Assembly: GCA_016716425.1 (NCBI GenBank)
Contig: JADJWJ010000006.1
Coordinates: 62,001 to 126,000, forward strand
DNA from: Betaproteobacteria bacterium
Lineage (GTDB): Bacteria > Pseudomonadota > Gammaproteobacteria > Burkholderiales > Casimicrobiaceae
DNA length: 64,000 nt
Reading direction: 5' to 3'
Shown here: piece after piece, positions 24,991 to 34,346 of the stretch
Numbering within the stretch: the stretch's first letter is position 1
Layout of the letters: each line of letters begins with the position of its first letter
Position numbers and translations under genes: made by a program
The notes under the pieces: generated by a model
What the model was told of the DNA's origin: nothing
Databases searched by the model: none
The model's input: the letters and a program-made list of their open reading frames with translations, nothing else

Positions 24991-25608
24991 ATGTCCGTTT
25001 CCCGCATTGCCCTCCTCGCGCTGATCGCTGCCTGCACGCTGCCGTACGCGCACGCAGCCACGACCGGAACCACGCAGACGACGCCCGACGGCAAGGCGCC
25101 GGTCGCGGCCCCGACCAGCGGCGTGCCGCTCGCCAACCCCGGCTTCGAGTCGGCGCAGACGGGGTCGCGCGGCGATCCCGAAGGCTGGTTCACGTTCCAG
25201 CACGCGGGCCCGCCGTCGTACCGGTACGTCATCGACACCGAGCGCCCGCACGGCGGCGCGCGCAGCCTGCGCATCGAGAACATCGGCCCGGAGCCCTACG
25301 GCGCCGTCGCGCAGGCTCTCGATGCGCGGCCGCACGTCGGCAAGACGGCGAAGCTCACCGGCTGGCTGCGCACGCGCGACGCCAACGACGCCGGCGCCGG
25401 CCTCACGCTGCTCGTGATGCAGGGTGGCGCCACCGTCGGCTACAACTTCCAGTACGACGCGCCGGTCAACGGCACCACCGACTGGAAGCGCTACTCGATC
25501 TCCGTCGCGATCCCCAGGGGCGCCGACCGCCTCGAGATCGGCGCGATGATGCGCGGCAAGGGCGCGCTGTGGCTCGACGACGTCGCGCTCGAGTTCGTCG
25601 CGCCGTGA
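24991..25608 (+). CDS. Secreted protein with carbohydrate-binding-like beta-sandwich
   Basis: Exported protein of 205 residues. The signal peptide MSVSRIALLALIAACTLPYA ends near AHA. After a Thr/Pro-rich linker comes a jelly-roll-like domain (PLANPGFESAQTGSRGDPEGWF, GGARSLRIENIG, LWLDDVALEFV), the pattern of family 4/9/22-type carbohydrate-binding modules. There is no catalytic domain. It lies 89 bases after ilvD and shows no functional link to it. The ligand is unknown. Confidence 0.72.
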   Translation: MSVSRIALLALIAACTLPYAHAATTGTTQTTPDGKAPVAAPTSGVPLANPGFESAQTGSRGDPEGWFTFQHAGPPSYRYVIDTERPHGGARSLRIENIGPEPYGAVAQALDARPHVGKTAKLTGWLRTRDANDAGAGLTLLVMQGGATVGYNFQYDAPVNGTTDWKRYSISVAIPRGADRLEIGAMMRGKGALWLDDVALEFVAP

Positions 25609-25744
25609 TCGCGAGCCTCGTCCTCCGGTCGGACGCCCGTTGCCCCTTCGGGTCGGGCGCCGTCCACCCCGTCGGGCGTCGTTCCGAGGAGCGCAGCGAC
25701 GAGGGATACGCAGTTGCATCGCCTCGGCACGTGGTGGAAACGAA

Positions 25745-26239
25745 TTGACGGACGACGCTCGCCCGCTCTCGGCGTCGGCACGGCGCGTGCAGGACGCGCT
25801 CGCGGCGGCAGGCATCGCGGCATGCGTCGTCGAGTACGACGTGCCCGCGCGCACGTCCGCCGAGGCCGCCGCCGTGCTCGGCTGCGCGGTCGGCCAGATC
25901 GCGAAGTCGCTGGTCTTCCGCGCGGTGTCCGGCGCGCCCGTGCTGGTGATCGCGAGCGGCGCGCATCGGGTGGACGAGGCGAAGGTCGCCGCGCTGGCCG
26001 GCGAGCCGATCGGCAAGGCGGACGCCGCGTTCGTGCGCGCCGCGACCGGCTACGCGATCGGCGGCATTCCGCCGCTCGCGCACGCGCAGGGCATGCGGAC
26101 GTTCGTCGACCGGGATCTCGCGCAGTACGGGACCGTTTACGCGGCGGGGGGCACGCCGCACGCGATGTTCCCGATCGCCCCCGCGGATCTCATCCGCATC
26201 GCGGGCGGGACGGTCGCGGACGTCGCGCTGGCGCCCTGA
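25745..26239 (+). CDS. YbaK/EbsC-family aminoacyl-tRNA deacylase
   Basis: Protein of ~164 residues with the YbaK/ProX fold that hydrolyses mischarged tRNAs, typically Cys-tRNA(Pro) or Ala-tRNA(Pro). Visible family features are VVEYDVPARTSAEAAAVLG, the catalytic-lysine segment QIAKSLVFRA, and GYAIGGIPPLAH. The start is uncertain: TTG at 25745 suits the family length, and no in-frame ATG exists before the domain. The upstream 135 bases are repeat-like and contain no gene. The exact tRNA substrate cannot be read from the sequence. Confidence 0.8.
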   Translation: MTDDARPLSASARRVQDALAAAGIAACVVEYDVPARTSAEAAAVLGCAVGQIAKSLVFRAVSGAPVLVIASGAHRVDEAKVAALAGEPIGKADAAFVRAATGYAIGGIPPLAHAQGMRTFVDRDLAQYGTVYAAGGTPHAMFPIAPADLIRIAGGTVADVALAP

Positions 26240-26252
26240 CCGGAGGCGGATC

Positions 26253-26957
26253 GTGGATCGCCGCGCCTTCATGCTGGCGACGCCGGCCGCGGTGCTGGCC
26301 GGCTGCGTCTCGGTGCCGGGCGATCCCGGCCCCCCCGCGCCCGCGCCCGTCTTCCGCGTCGGCGACCGCTGGGTCTATCGCTGCGCAGACGGCTTTCGCA
26401 TGCCGGTCACGTGGGTCGAGACGCAGGAGGTCGTCGCCGTCGGTGCGCAGGGCATCGACGTGCGCATCTCGTTGCGCGGCGGCGGCGGAGACTACGACCG
26501 GATGGAACGGCTCGTGTCGCCCGGCGTCGTGCGCTCCGGGGCGGTCTACGACCCCGTCGAGACGCGGCAGTTCGAAGAACCGCTGATCCGCTACCAGTTC
26601 CCGCTGACGCCGGGCGCGTCCTGGAGCCAGAACCTGCGCAACCTCGACCCGGCCAACGGGCTCGTCAGCACGGTGAACCGGTTCGTCCGCGTGGGCGGCT
26701 GGCAGCAGGTGAGCGTGCCGGCGGGCACGTTCGACGCCATCGTCATGCGCATCCTGATGAGCGTCGACGACAACCACCCGTTCCGCTTCCCGACCAACGC
26801 CAACTACGTCGTCTGGTGGTCGCCGCAGGCGGGCGCCGCCGTACGCGAGACGCGGGTCGCGACGTATCGCGAGCGCGGCGACGGGCGGGAGGCGATCGAG
26901 ATCCGCGCGCAGAACACGACGATCGAGCTCGAGTCGTTCGCGCGCGCTCCCGCGTGA
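26253..26957 (+). CDS. Putative lipoprotein of unknown function
   Basis: Protein of 234 residues beginning with GTG (MDRRAFMLATPAAVLAGC), a lipobox with Cys18. CGGAGG precedes the start. The mature part is beta-rich with the core FRVGDRWVYRCADG, SVPAGTFDAIVMR and YVVWWSPQAGAAVRET, reminiscent of DUF3108-like or 'VGDRWVYR' periplasmic lipoproteins. I do not recognise a specific family with confidence. It begins 13 bases after the deacylase gene and may share its transcript. Its stop touches the first copy of a 60-base-period repeat. Confidence 0.72.
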   Translation: MDRRAFMLATPAAVLAGCVSVPGDPGPPAPAPVFRVGDRWVYRCADGFRMPVTWVETQEVVAVGAQGIDVRISLRGGGGDYDRMERLVSPGVVRSGAVYDPVETRQFEEPLIRYQFPLTPGASWSQNLRNLDPANGLVSTVNRFVRVGGWQQVSVPAGTFDAIVMRILMSVDDNHPFRFPTNANYVVWWSPQAGAAVRETRVATYRERGDGREAIEIRAQNTTIELESFARAPA

Positions 26958-27073
26958 GCCCGAAGGGCCGTCCCGAGGGCGAACGCCGGAGCGCGCAGCG
27001 CGAAGGCAATCCTGCACGCCCGAAGGGCCGTCCCGAGGGCGAACGCCGGAGCGCGCAGCGCGAAGGCAATCCT
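26958..27073. repeat. Tandem 56-base repeat, two copies
   Basis: A 56-base sequence (from GCCCGAAGGGCCGTCCCGAG to CGAAGGCAATCCT) occurs at 26958-27013 and again, apparently identical, at 27018-27073, giving a 60-base period. A third, diverged copy lies at about 27230-27282. The first copy starts at the last base of the lipoprotein stop codon. Confidence 0.85.
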
Positions 27074-27103
27074 ACGGAGGATTACGCAAGTGCGTGACAA
27101 ACT

Positions 27104-27184
27104 CGCCGTCGTCCCCGCGAAGGCGGGGATCCAGTGGCGTACGCGACGCGAGACGCTGGGTCCCCGCCTTCGCGGGGACGACGT
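27104..27184. repeat. REP-type hairpin CGTCGTCCCCGCGAAGGCGG/inverse
   Basis: The left arm (about 27104-27129, ending GGGGATCCAG) and the right arm (about 27158-27183, starting CTGGGTCCCC) are near-perfect inverse copies separated by ~28 bases. Palindromic elements of this sequence type are widespread intergenic repeats in Proteobacteria. Short reading frames across it are artefacts. The whole 26958-27461 stretch contains repeats and promoter sequence only. Confidence 0.8.
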
Positions 27185-27389
27185 GGGTCTTGCGGATACT
27201 GTCACTCACAGTAATCATCAGTAAGAGTCCGCCGGGGCGTCCCGAGGGCGAACGCCGGAGCGCACGCCGCGAAGGTAGTCCGGTCGGCGGTGCGCTTCGG
27301 GCATAATTGCACCTGCGCCCGGCGGGACCGGGCGCGGCATTGCGCGGGCCGCCGGTGCGTGGTCCGCGGCGCGGCCGCGGTGCCGTTAG

Positions 27390-27395
27390 TACAAT
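27390..27395 (+). promoter_or_regulatory. Candidate -10 (TACAAT) of the permease gene
   Basis: TACAAT within GCCGTTAGTACAATCGCGG lies about 67 bases upstream of the permease ATG. The -35 is unclear. Confidence 0.35.
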
Positions 27396-27461
27396 CGCGG
27401 GGTCGGCCGGGGCAGCGCGCGCACGACGCGCCTCCGCGATCCCGAACCTGGGGGATGCCCG

Positions 27462-28778
27462 ATGGATGCCATGGCCTGGATCGCGCTCGCGATCTTCGCG
27501 ATCACGATTGTCTTCGTGGTCGCCAACGTGATCGACGGCACCATCGTGGCGCTCGTGGGCGTGGCCGCGATGATCTGGTTCGGCGTCATGACCGAGGTCG
27601 ACGCCTTCGGGCTCGTCGACTGGAACGTCATGGCGATCCTGATCTCGATCTGGATCATCGCCGGCTACTTCGGCAAGTCCGGCGTGCCGAGCTGGCTGTC
27701 GGTGCAGGCACTGCGGCTGTCCGGCGGGCATCCGGGCCTGCTGGTGATGATCCTGTCGGTATTGGCCGGCATGATCTCGATGTTCGTCGACAACGTCGTC
27801 GTCATCCTGATGATGGCGCCAGTGGCCCTGCCCCTGGCGCGCGCGCTCAACCTGCCGGTCACGCCGGTGGTGCTGATGATCGGCTTCTCGGCCAACTTCA
27901 TGGGCACCGCGCTGCTGCTGGGCGACCTGCCGCCGCAGATGCTGCACAGCGTCTCCGGGGCGGAGTTCGGCGACTTCATCTGGCAGTTCGGACGTCCGTC
28001 GTCGTTCCCGATCCTGATGGTCACGTTCGCGATCACGCTGGCGGCGATGTACGCGTACGGGTTCCGCAGCCACCGCCGGCAGGCCGTCGACATCGGGGCG
28101 CTGGGCATCGAGACGCACATCCCGAACAAGCCGTTCGCCGCGCTGGTCGTCGGCTGGTTCCTGCTCACCGTCGTCGGGATGGCCTTCCGCGAGGCGCTCG
28201 GCGTCAAGCTGGGGTTCATCGCGCTCACCGGCGCGGTATCGCTGGTCCTCCTCCTCGAGCTCCTGCGCGGGAAGCTCATGCCGCCGAGCTTCGAGGAAAT
28301 CCTGGGCGAACTCGACTGGCGCGCGATCCTGTTCTACATCGCACTGTTCGCGCTGGTCGGCGCGCTCGAGAAGACGCACATCATCAACCACGTGGCCGAC
28401 TGGTTGAAGCCGCTGTTCGCCGAGAGCTACGCGCTGGGCGCGACGCTGCTGTACTGGATCACCGTGCCCATCGTCGGCATCGTCGAGCACGATGCCTACA
28501 TCCTCACGTTCCTCTACACGATCCGCGACATGCAGGCGGACGGCATCGACCCGTGGCCGCTGTGGTGGATGCTCGTGTGGTCCGGCACGCTGGGCAGCAA
28601 CCTGACGGTGGCCGGCGCGCCGGCGCTCTTCGCCGCACTCAACATCTGCGAGCGCGAGGAGAAGCGCAAGGTGTCGCTGCGCGAATTCCTGTCGTGGAGC
28701 ATCCCGTTCACGCTGGTCGCCGCCGCCATCTGCTACGTGATCGGCATGCTCGTGTGGGTACTGCCGTACGCACGGTGA
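27462..28778 (+). CDS. Ion-transporter-superfamily permease (SLC13/ArsB/NhaD-like)
   Basis: Integral membrane protein of 438 residues with about 11-12 hydrophobic spans. The pattern of the ion transporter superfamily is clear: ISMFVDNVVVILMMAPVALP in the first half and LGSNLTVAGAPALFAALNIC in the second are the paired substrate/ion-binding regions. SLC13, arsenite (ArsB) and Na+/H+ (NhaD) carriers share this layout, and the substrate cannot be fixed. The universal stress protein gene starts 19 bases downstream, which suggests a shared transcript. The start ATG 27462 follows GGGGGATG. Confidence 0.8.
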   Translation: MDAMAWIALAIFAITIVFVVANVIDGTIVALVGVAAMIWFGVMTEVDAFGLVDWNVMAILISIWIIAGYFGKSGVPSWLSVQALRLSGGHPGLLVMILSVLAGMISMFVDNVVVILMMAPVALPLARALNLPVTPVVLMIGFSANFMGTALLLGDLPPQMLHSVSGAEFGDFIWQFGRPSSFPILMVTFAITLAAMYAYGFRSHRRQAVDIGALGIETHIPNKPFAALVVGWFLLTVVGMAFREALGVKLGFIALTGAVSLVLLLELLRGKLMPPSFEEILGELDWRAILFYIALFALVGALEKTHIINHVADWLKPLFAESYALGATLLYWITVPIVGIVEHDAYILTFLYTIRDMQADGIDPWPLWWMLVWSGTLGSNLTVAGAPALFAALNICEREEKRKVSLREFLSWSIPFTLVAAAICYVIGMLVWVLPYAR

Positions 28779-28797
28779 TCGACACGGAGACAACGCC

Positions 28798-29241
28798 ATG
28801 TACAAGCACATCCTGATCCCCACCGACGGCTCGCGCGCCTCGGCGCGCGCCGCCGCCGCCGGCGTCGAACTCGCCAAGTCGGTCGGCGCGAAGATCACCG
28901 GGTTCTTCGCCGCGCCGCCGGCGACCCCGGTCGTGTTCAAGCAGTTCCTGCCGGTCGGCTACATGTCGCCGGACGAACACAAAAAAGCAATCGAGCGCGC
29001 CGCCGCCGCGTACCTGGGCGCGATCGAGCGCGCCGCGAAGCGCGCCGGCGTGCCGTATCAGGGAGTGCAGGTCGTCAGCGACTTCCCGGCGGAGGCCATC
29101 CTGCGCGCAGCGGCCAAGGGTGGCTGCGACCTCGTCTTCATGGCGCCGCACAGCCGGCGCGGCCTGGCGGAACTGTTCGTCGGCAGCCAGACGCAGAAGG
29201 TCCTCACGCACGCGAAGATCCCGGTGCTCGTGTACCGCTAA
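28798..29241 (+). CDS. Universal stress protein (UspA family)
   Basis: Cytoplasmic protein of 147 residues. The family start is MYKHILIPTDGSRASARAA, and the ATP-binding-type C-terminal motif is APHSRRGLAELFVGSQTQKV with LTHAKIPVLVYR. It therefore probably belongs to the nucleotide-binding UspA subgroup. Its position directly after an ion permease is a common pairing in which the Usp is thought to modulate transport. That role is inference only. Confidence 0.9.
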   Translation: MYKHILIPTDGSRASARAAAAGVELAKSVGAKITGFFAAPPATPVVFKQFLPVGYMSPDEHKKAIERAAAAYLGAIERAAKRAGVPYQGVQVVSDFPAEAILRAAAKGGCDLVFMAPHSRRGLAELFVGSQTQKVLTHAKIPVLVYR

Positions 29242-29289
29242 AGGCTCCACCTCGCCGCGGGCCGCGCACACGGCGCCGCAGCGTGCGCT

Positions 29290-29664
29290 TCAGCCGCGCT
29301 TCCGGCGCCCCGCCTTGCGCGGGCGCGGCGCCCCACGGCCGCGCAGCGCGGCGTCGACGGCCAGCCGCAGCCACCCGCGCAACGCGGCAGCACCTTCCAG
29401 CGCGTCCTCCGGTGGCTGCCAATAGGTGGAGACCTGCACGGCTCCCCGCTTCGTCGCGTAGCGGAACGGCCCGCCGCCGCCGGCGGCAAACTGCGCGCGC
29501 GTCCGCTCGTCGGTTTTGAGGTAGAGGACGTCGTCGACGACGATGCCGACGATCAAGCCGTCGACGTAGAGGCCGTGGCCGCCGAACATCGCCCGCGCGG
29601 ACGCGGCGCCGGCCGGCCGCGCCAGCTCCAGCACGTACGCGACGTAGTCCGCCGAATTCGCCAC
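29290..29664 (-). CDS. TfoX N-terminal domain protein
   Basis: Protein of 124 residues containing only the TfoX/Sxy N-terminal domain (RAMFGGHGLYVDGLIVGIVV, LYLKTDERTRAQF, STYWQPPEDALE). Full-length TfoX regulates competence with CRP; stand-alone N-terminal versions are common and uncharacterised. The last ~20 residues are rich in Arg/Lys/Pro (ALRGRGAPRPRKAGRRKRG). It starts four bases after the metF stop and is probably co-transcribed with it. Confidence 0.85.
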   Translation of the reverse strand: MANSADYVAYVLELARPAGAASARAMFGGHGLYVDGLIVGIVVDDVLYLKTDERTRAQFAAGGGGPFRYATKRGAVQVSTYWQPPEDALEGAAALRGWLRLAVDAALRGRGAPRPRKAGRRKRG

Positions 29665-29668
29665 GCCG

Positions 29669-30505
29669 TCAAAGACCCAGCCGCTGCCAGATCGTCGTCG
29701 TCAGGCCGGCCGAGTTCAGCGTGTAGAAGTGCAGCCCGGGCGCGCCGCCTTCGAGCAGCCGCGCGCAGAGGTCGGTCACGACGTCGAGGCCGAACGCGCG
29801 CACCGATGCCGTGTCGTCGCCGAAGCTCTCGAGCTTGCGCCGGATCCAGCGCGGTATCTCGGCGCCGCACGCGTCGGAGAAGCGTGCGAGCCGGCTCGAG
29901 CTCGCGATCGGCATGATGCCCGGCACGATCGGGATGGTCAGGCCGCGCGCGGCGCACGCGTCGACGAAGTGCCAGTACGCGTCCGGGTTGTAGAAGTACT
30001 GCGTGATCGCCGAGTCCGCACCGGCACGCACCTTCGTCTCGAAGTGGTCGAGGTCCTCCCGCGGCGAGCGCGCCTGCGGGTGGTACTCCGGGTAGCAGGC
30101 GACGTCGACGTGGAACCAGTCGCCGGTCGTCTCGCGGATGAACGCGACGAGGTCACTCGCGTAGCGGAACTCGCCGGCGTCGGCCATGCCGGACGGCAGG
30201 TCGCCGCGAAGCGCGACGACGTGCCGGATGCCGTGACCCTGGTACTGCGCCAGCACGTCGGCGAGCGAAGCCCGCGTGCCGCCGATGCACGATATGTGCG
30301 GCGCGGCAGGCAGTCCCTCGTCGCGGATCTCGAGCACCGTGGCGAGCGTGCCCTCGCGCGTCGAGCCGCCCGCGCCGAACGTGACCGAGCAGAACGCGGG
30401 TTCGAGCTGCGCGAGCTGCGCGCGCGCGGCGCGCAGCTTCGCCACGCCTTCCGGCGTCTTCGGCGGGAAGAACTCGAGGCTGTACTGGCTGTCCGGGTTG
30501 CGCAT
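29669..30505 (-). CDS. metF: 5,10-methylenetetrahydrofolate reductase
   Basis: FAD-dependent TIM-barrel enzyme of 278 residues that makes 5-methyl-THF for methionine synthesis. The N-terminus YSLEFFPPKTPEG has the catalytic Glu, followed by VTFGAGGSTREGT, HVVALRGDLP and TQYFYNPDAYWHFVDAC. Together with metK and ahcY nearby it forms the methyl-cycle neighbourhood usual in Betaproteobacteria. It starts ten bases after the holin-like gene. Confidence 0.95.
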   Translation of the reverse strand: MRNPDSQYSLEFFPPKTPEGVAKLRAARAQLAQLEPAFCSVTFGAGGSTREGTLATVLEIRDEGLPAAPHISCIGGTRASLADVLAQYQGHGIRHVVALRGDLPSGMADAGEFRYASDLVAFIRETTGDWFHVDVACYPEYHPQARSPREDLDHFETKVRAGADSAITQYFYNPDAYWHFVDACAARGLTIPIVPGIMPIASSSRLARFSDACGAEIPRWIRRKLESFGDDTASVRAFGLDVVTDLCARLLEGGAPGLHFYTLNSAGLTTTIWQRLGL

Positions 30506-30515
30506 CGGCGACGGC

Positions 30516-30869
30516 TCACTCGGCCCTGCGGTCCGGCATCAGCAGCGACGACAACGCCCACGAGATCAGGCTGAAGACGATGGCGCCGAACACGCCGGCC
30601 CAGAAACCGTCGACGTGGAAGCCCGGCAGGAGCGAGCCGACCGCCCAGAACAGCAGGCCGTTGATCACGAAGATGAAAAGGCCGAGCGTCAGGATCGTCG
30701 CCGGCAGTGTCAGCAGGATCAGCACGGGCCGGATCAGCGCGTTGACGAGCCCCAGCACGACCGCCACCAGCAGCGCGGTGAAGAACGAGTCGACGTTGAT
30801 CGACGAGAACACGTACGGCAGCGCGAGCAGCGCAACCGCGTTGATGATCCAGGTAGCGACGAGACGCAC
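30516..30869 (-). CDS. Small membrane protein of the 4-TMS holin-like family (PF04020)
   Basis: Protein of 117 residues made of about four hydrophobic spans (WIINAVALLALPYVFSSI, LLVAVVLGLVNALIRPVLILL, PATILTLGLFIFVINGLLFW, GVFGAIVFSLISWALSSLL). NALIRPVLILLTLPATILTLG is the family signature. Such genes are annotated 'phage holin family protein' but are normally chromosomal and lie between ahcY and metF, as here with panE inserted. No lysis function is implied. Confidence 0.85.
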   Translation of the reverse strand: MRLVATWIINAVALLALPYVFSSINVDSFFTALLVAVVLGLVNALIRPVLILLTLPATILTLGLFIFVINGLLFWAVGSLLPGFHVDGFWAGVFGAIVFSLISWALSSLLMPDRRAE

Positions 30870-30896
30870 TGCGGGCTCCTTCGCGAAGGCGGCGGG

Positions 30897-31820
30897 CTAC
30901 CGGCGGTCGCCGCCGATGTACGGCTTCATCGCCGCGTACAGCGTCGTGCTGACCGGCGCGGGGATGCCCGACTCGGCGGCCATCCGCGCGACGGCGCCCG
31001 ACAGCCACGGCGCCTCCAGCCGGTTGCCGGACGCGAGGTCGTTCTGCATCGACGAGCGCATGTCGTCCGGCAGCCCGTCGAGGAACGCGAGCTGGCGCGC
31101 GACGTAGTCGTCGGCCAGCGTGACGCCGCGCGCACGCCCGATCGTCCACGCCTCGCGCACGGCGGCCTCGAACGTCGTGCGCAGGTCGGGATCGCTGCGC
31201 ACGACGCCGACCGGCGCTCGGGCGAGCGCCGTGCAGCCCGACATCGCGGCCAGCATGCAGAACTTCTCCCACAACGCCCGCCGGACGTCGGCCGACAGCA
31301 TGCAGTCGACGCCGGCAGCCGTGCACGTGTCGCGGAACGCCCCCGCGGCCGCCGCATCGCCATCCGGGAACGCGCCGACGACGAGCCGCGCCATCGCTCC
31401 GGTGTGCGCGACGACGCCCGGCTCGCGGATCGTCGCCGCGATGTAGGCGATGCCGCCCAGCACGCGCCGCGGACCGACGGCGCGGGCGACGATGTCGGGC
31501 GCGTAGACGCCGTTCTGGAATGGGATGACCACGCCGCCGCCGGCCACGAGCGGGGCGACGCGCTGCGCGGCGGCGTCGACGTCCCACAGCTTGACGCAGA
31601 ACATCACGACATCGCACGGCGCGACCGTGGTGAAGTCGTCCGTGAACGTCGCCGCCGTGATCGTCGCGTCGCCCGCGCTGCTCTCGAGTTTCAGTCCGTG
31701 CGCGCGCAGCGCGGCCAGATGCGCGCCGCGCGCGACGAACGTCACGTCGTGGCCCGCCTGTGCGAGCCGGCCGCCGAAGTAGCCGCCGACGCCGCCGGCG
31801 CCGATCACCGCGATGCGCAT
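30897..31820 (-). CDS. panE: 2-dehydropantoate 2-reductase (ApbA/PanE family)
   Basis: NADPH-dependent Rossmann enzyme of 307 residues that reduces ketopantoate to pantoate on the route to CoA. The N-terminal nucleotide motif is MRIAVIGAGGVGGYFGGRLA. The lysine of FCVKLWD and the SxxxNRLEAPWLSG segment are the family's catalytic and substrate elements. ATG 31820 is chosen because GGAGGAG lies eight bases before it. It sits between ahcY and the holin-like gene, where relatives have nothing, so it looks inserted. Some family members act on other 2-oxo-acids. Confidence 0.85.
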   Translation of the reverse strand: MRIAVIGAGGVGGYFGGRLAQAGHDVTFVARGAHLAALRAHGLKLESSAGDATITAATFTDDFTTVAPCDVVMFCVKLWDVDAAAQRVAPLVAGGGVVIPFQNGVYAPDIVARAVGPRRVLGGIAYIAATIREPGVVAHTGAMARLVVGAFPDGDAAAAGAFRDTCTAAGVDCMLSADVRRALWEKFCMLAAMSGCTALARAPVGVVRSDPDLRTTFEAAVREAWTIGRARGVTLADDYVARQLAFLDGLPDDMRSSMQNDLASGNRLEAPWLSGAVARMAAESGIPAPVSTTLYAAMKPYIGGDRR

Positions 31821-31877
31821 GTTCGCCGCTCCTCCGTCAGTGGCCAAGCACCGGAAAATCCATCACCAAGAGACGCC

Positions 31878-31918
31878 GAGGCGCAGAGAGAAGCAGATCC
31901 AGGGCGCCTCTGCGCCTC
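31878..31918. repeat. Inverted repeat GAGGCGCAGAG/CTCTGCGCCTC after ahcY
   Basis: The 11-base arms at 31878-31888 and 31908-31918 are perfect, with a 19-base loop. The hairpin lies between the ahcY stop and the panE start and may attenuate transcription. No U-tract follows on the - strand. Confidence 0.5.
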
Positions 31919-31943
31919 TTCGTGAATCCAGCACCGTCAAGAC

Positions 31944-33386
<1,443 letters not shown>

Positions 33387-33469
33387 GCGTCACTCCTTGT
33401 CGAGCGACTCGCGGGGCGGGTGCGGGCGATGCCAGACGCGCTGCCTCGTCATCCCGCGCGCGAAGTCGC

Positions 33470-33549
33470 GGTTCAACGAGCGCGGTTGCAATGGGGTCGA
33501 TCTCCCGAGCCTGGCCCTGGTCTTGCGGGTTGCAACGCTCCTCGGGAGG
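33470..33549 (-). ncRNA. SAH riboswitch in the ahcY leader
   Basis: On the - strand the leader reads CCCGAGGAGCGTTGCAACCC, then a short loop, then CCAGGCTCGGGAG, and about 20 bases later AACCGCGCTCGTTG. These are the three conserved blocks of the S-adenosylhomocysteine riboswitch: GAGGAGCG, the CCAGGCTCGG return strand, and the GCGCTC strand that pairs back. High SAH should stabilise the fold and raise ahcY expression. A TAGAAT box just upstream (complement of 33556-33561) would start transcription at the first bases of the fold. Confidence 0.88.
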
Positions 33550-33555
33550 GTAGGG

Positions 33556-33561
33556 ATTCTA
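33556..33561 (-). promoter_or_regulatory. -10 element of ahcY
   Basis: TAGAAT on the - strand sits within the small palindrome GGGTAGAATCCCTACCC. Initiation about seven bases downstream would fall at the riboswitch 5' end, a consistent arrangement. No clear -35 is seen. Confidence 0.5.
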
Positions 33562-34092
33562 CCCGATCGGCGGGCCGGCCGCACGGACGGGCGCGCCCGC
33601 CGCCGCGAACAGCGCGTTGGCGAGGCTCGACTCGCGCCGGTAGAACCCCTCGGTGTGGAAGGTCTCCGGCAGCTTGAAGTGCTCGTAGTCGAGGTGATGC
33701 GCGAATTCGTGCACGACCGTGCGCACGTACGAGCGAAACGCGACGACCTGCTTCCGCTGCGCGGTGCGCATCCACACGGTGATGCGCGCGACCGCGCGGT
33801 CCTCGTCGGGCTCGTACAGCCCGTGCAGTTCCCCGTCCAGGTCCGACGGCCGCACGGCGAGCACGCGCAGCTCGATCGGCGGTACGGCGAATCCGGCGAC
33901 CAGCGCGTCGACCAGCGACTGCGTCGCCCGCTGCAGGCGCACGCGATCGCCGGCGACGAGCAGCGCGCCGATCGCGGCCACCGGCGCCGCGACGGCCGTG
34001 CCGGCCGGCAGTTCCACCGCGCCGATGGCGTCGCTCTTCCGGTAGACGGCCTGACGGTCGGGCGACAGCCGGGCGTAGTAGGCAAAGGGCAT
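33559..34092 (-). CDS. Putative zinc metallopeptidase (HExxH)
   Basis: Protein of 177 residues. The motif VVHEFAHHLDYEHFK contains HEFAH, the zinc-binding and catalytic element of gluzincin/SprT-like peptidases, followed by an HxxxF region. The N-terminus MPFAYYARLSPDRQAVYRKS and the middle LHGLYEPDEDRAVARITVWM are found in small uncharacterised betaproteobacterial proteins. There is no signal peptide, so it is probably cytoplasmic. ATG 34092 is chosen over longer forms because the upstream frame overlaps another gene. Substrate unknown. Confidence 0.7.
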   Translation of the reverse strand: MPFAYYARLSPDRQAVYRKSDAIGAVELPAGTAVAAPVAAIGALLVAGDRVRLQRATQSLVDALVAGFAVPPIELRVLAVRPSDLDGELHGLYEPDEDRAVARITVWMRTAQRKQVVAFRSYVRTVVHEFAHHLDYEHFKLPETFHTEGFYRRESSLANALFAAAGAPVRAAGPPIG

Positions 34093-34193
34093 GCGGACTC
34101 CCGGGACGACAGTCGGACGATGCGGGCAGGCGCCGCAAAAAGCAAAGGGCCGCGCGCTGGCGGCCCCTGCACGACGCCGGCGGGCCGGCGGCT

Positions 34194-34322
34194 TTAATTC
34201 TTCTTGATCTTCTCCAGCATCTTGAAGATGCCCTTCGGCGCGCCGACGAACATGCGCTTGAAGGTCTTGGGAAGGCAACGACGCTCGAGCGTGTTGCGGC
34301 GGGTGCGGGAACGTTCGGCCAT
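34194..34322 (-). CDS. 42-residue basic small protein
   Basis: A short frame of 42 codons with ATG at 34322 and TAA at 34194-34196. The protein starts MAERSRTRRNTLERRCLPKT and ends GIFKMLEKIKKN. It has 14 Lys/Arg against three acidic residues, and a C-terminal half that could form an amphipathic helix. GGAG lies about seven bases before the ATG. It lies between the lipoprotein and the metallopeptidase gene on the same strand with short gaps. The family is not known to me; a ribosome-, nucleic-acid- or membrane-binding role would be a guess. Confidence 0.6.
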   Translation of the reverse strand: MAERSRTRRNTLERRCLPKTFKRMFVGAPKGIFKMLEKIKKN

Positions 34323-34346
34323 TGGGGGCTCCGGGCAGGGGAAAAT

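Noticed and set aside
27094..27306. Short frame containing SPRRRGSSGVRDARRWVPAF
   Set aside because: A well-known artefact of translating the proteobacterial REP palindrome; there is no independent coding evidence.
30516..30869. Prophage signal from a 'holin' gene
   Set aside because: The protein belongs to a chromosomal four-span family regularly found beside metF and ahcY; no other phage gene is near.
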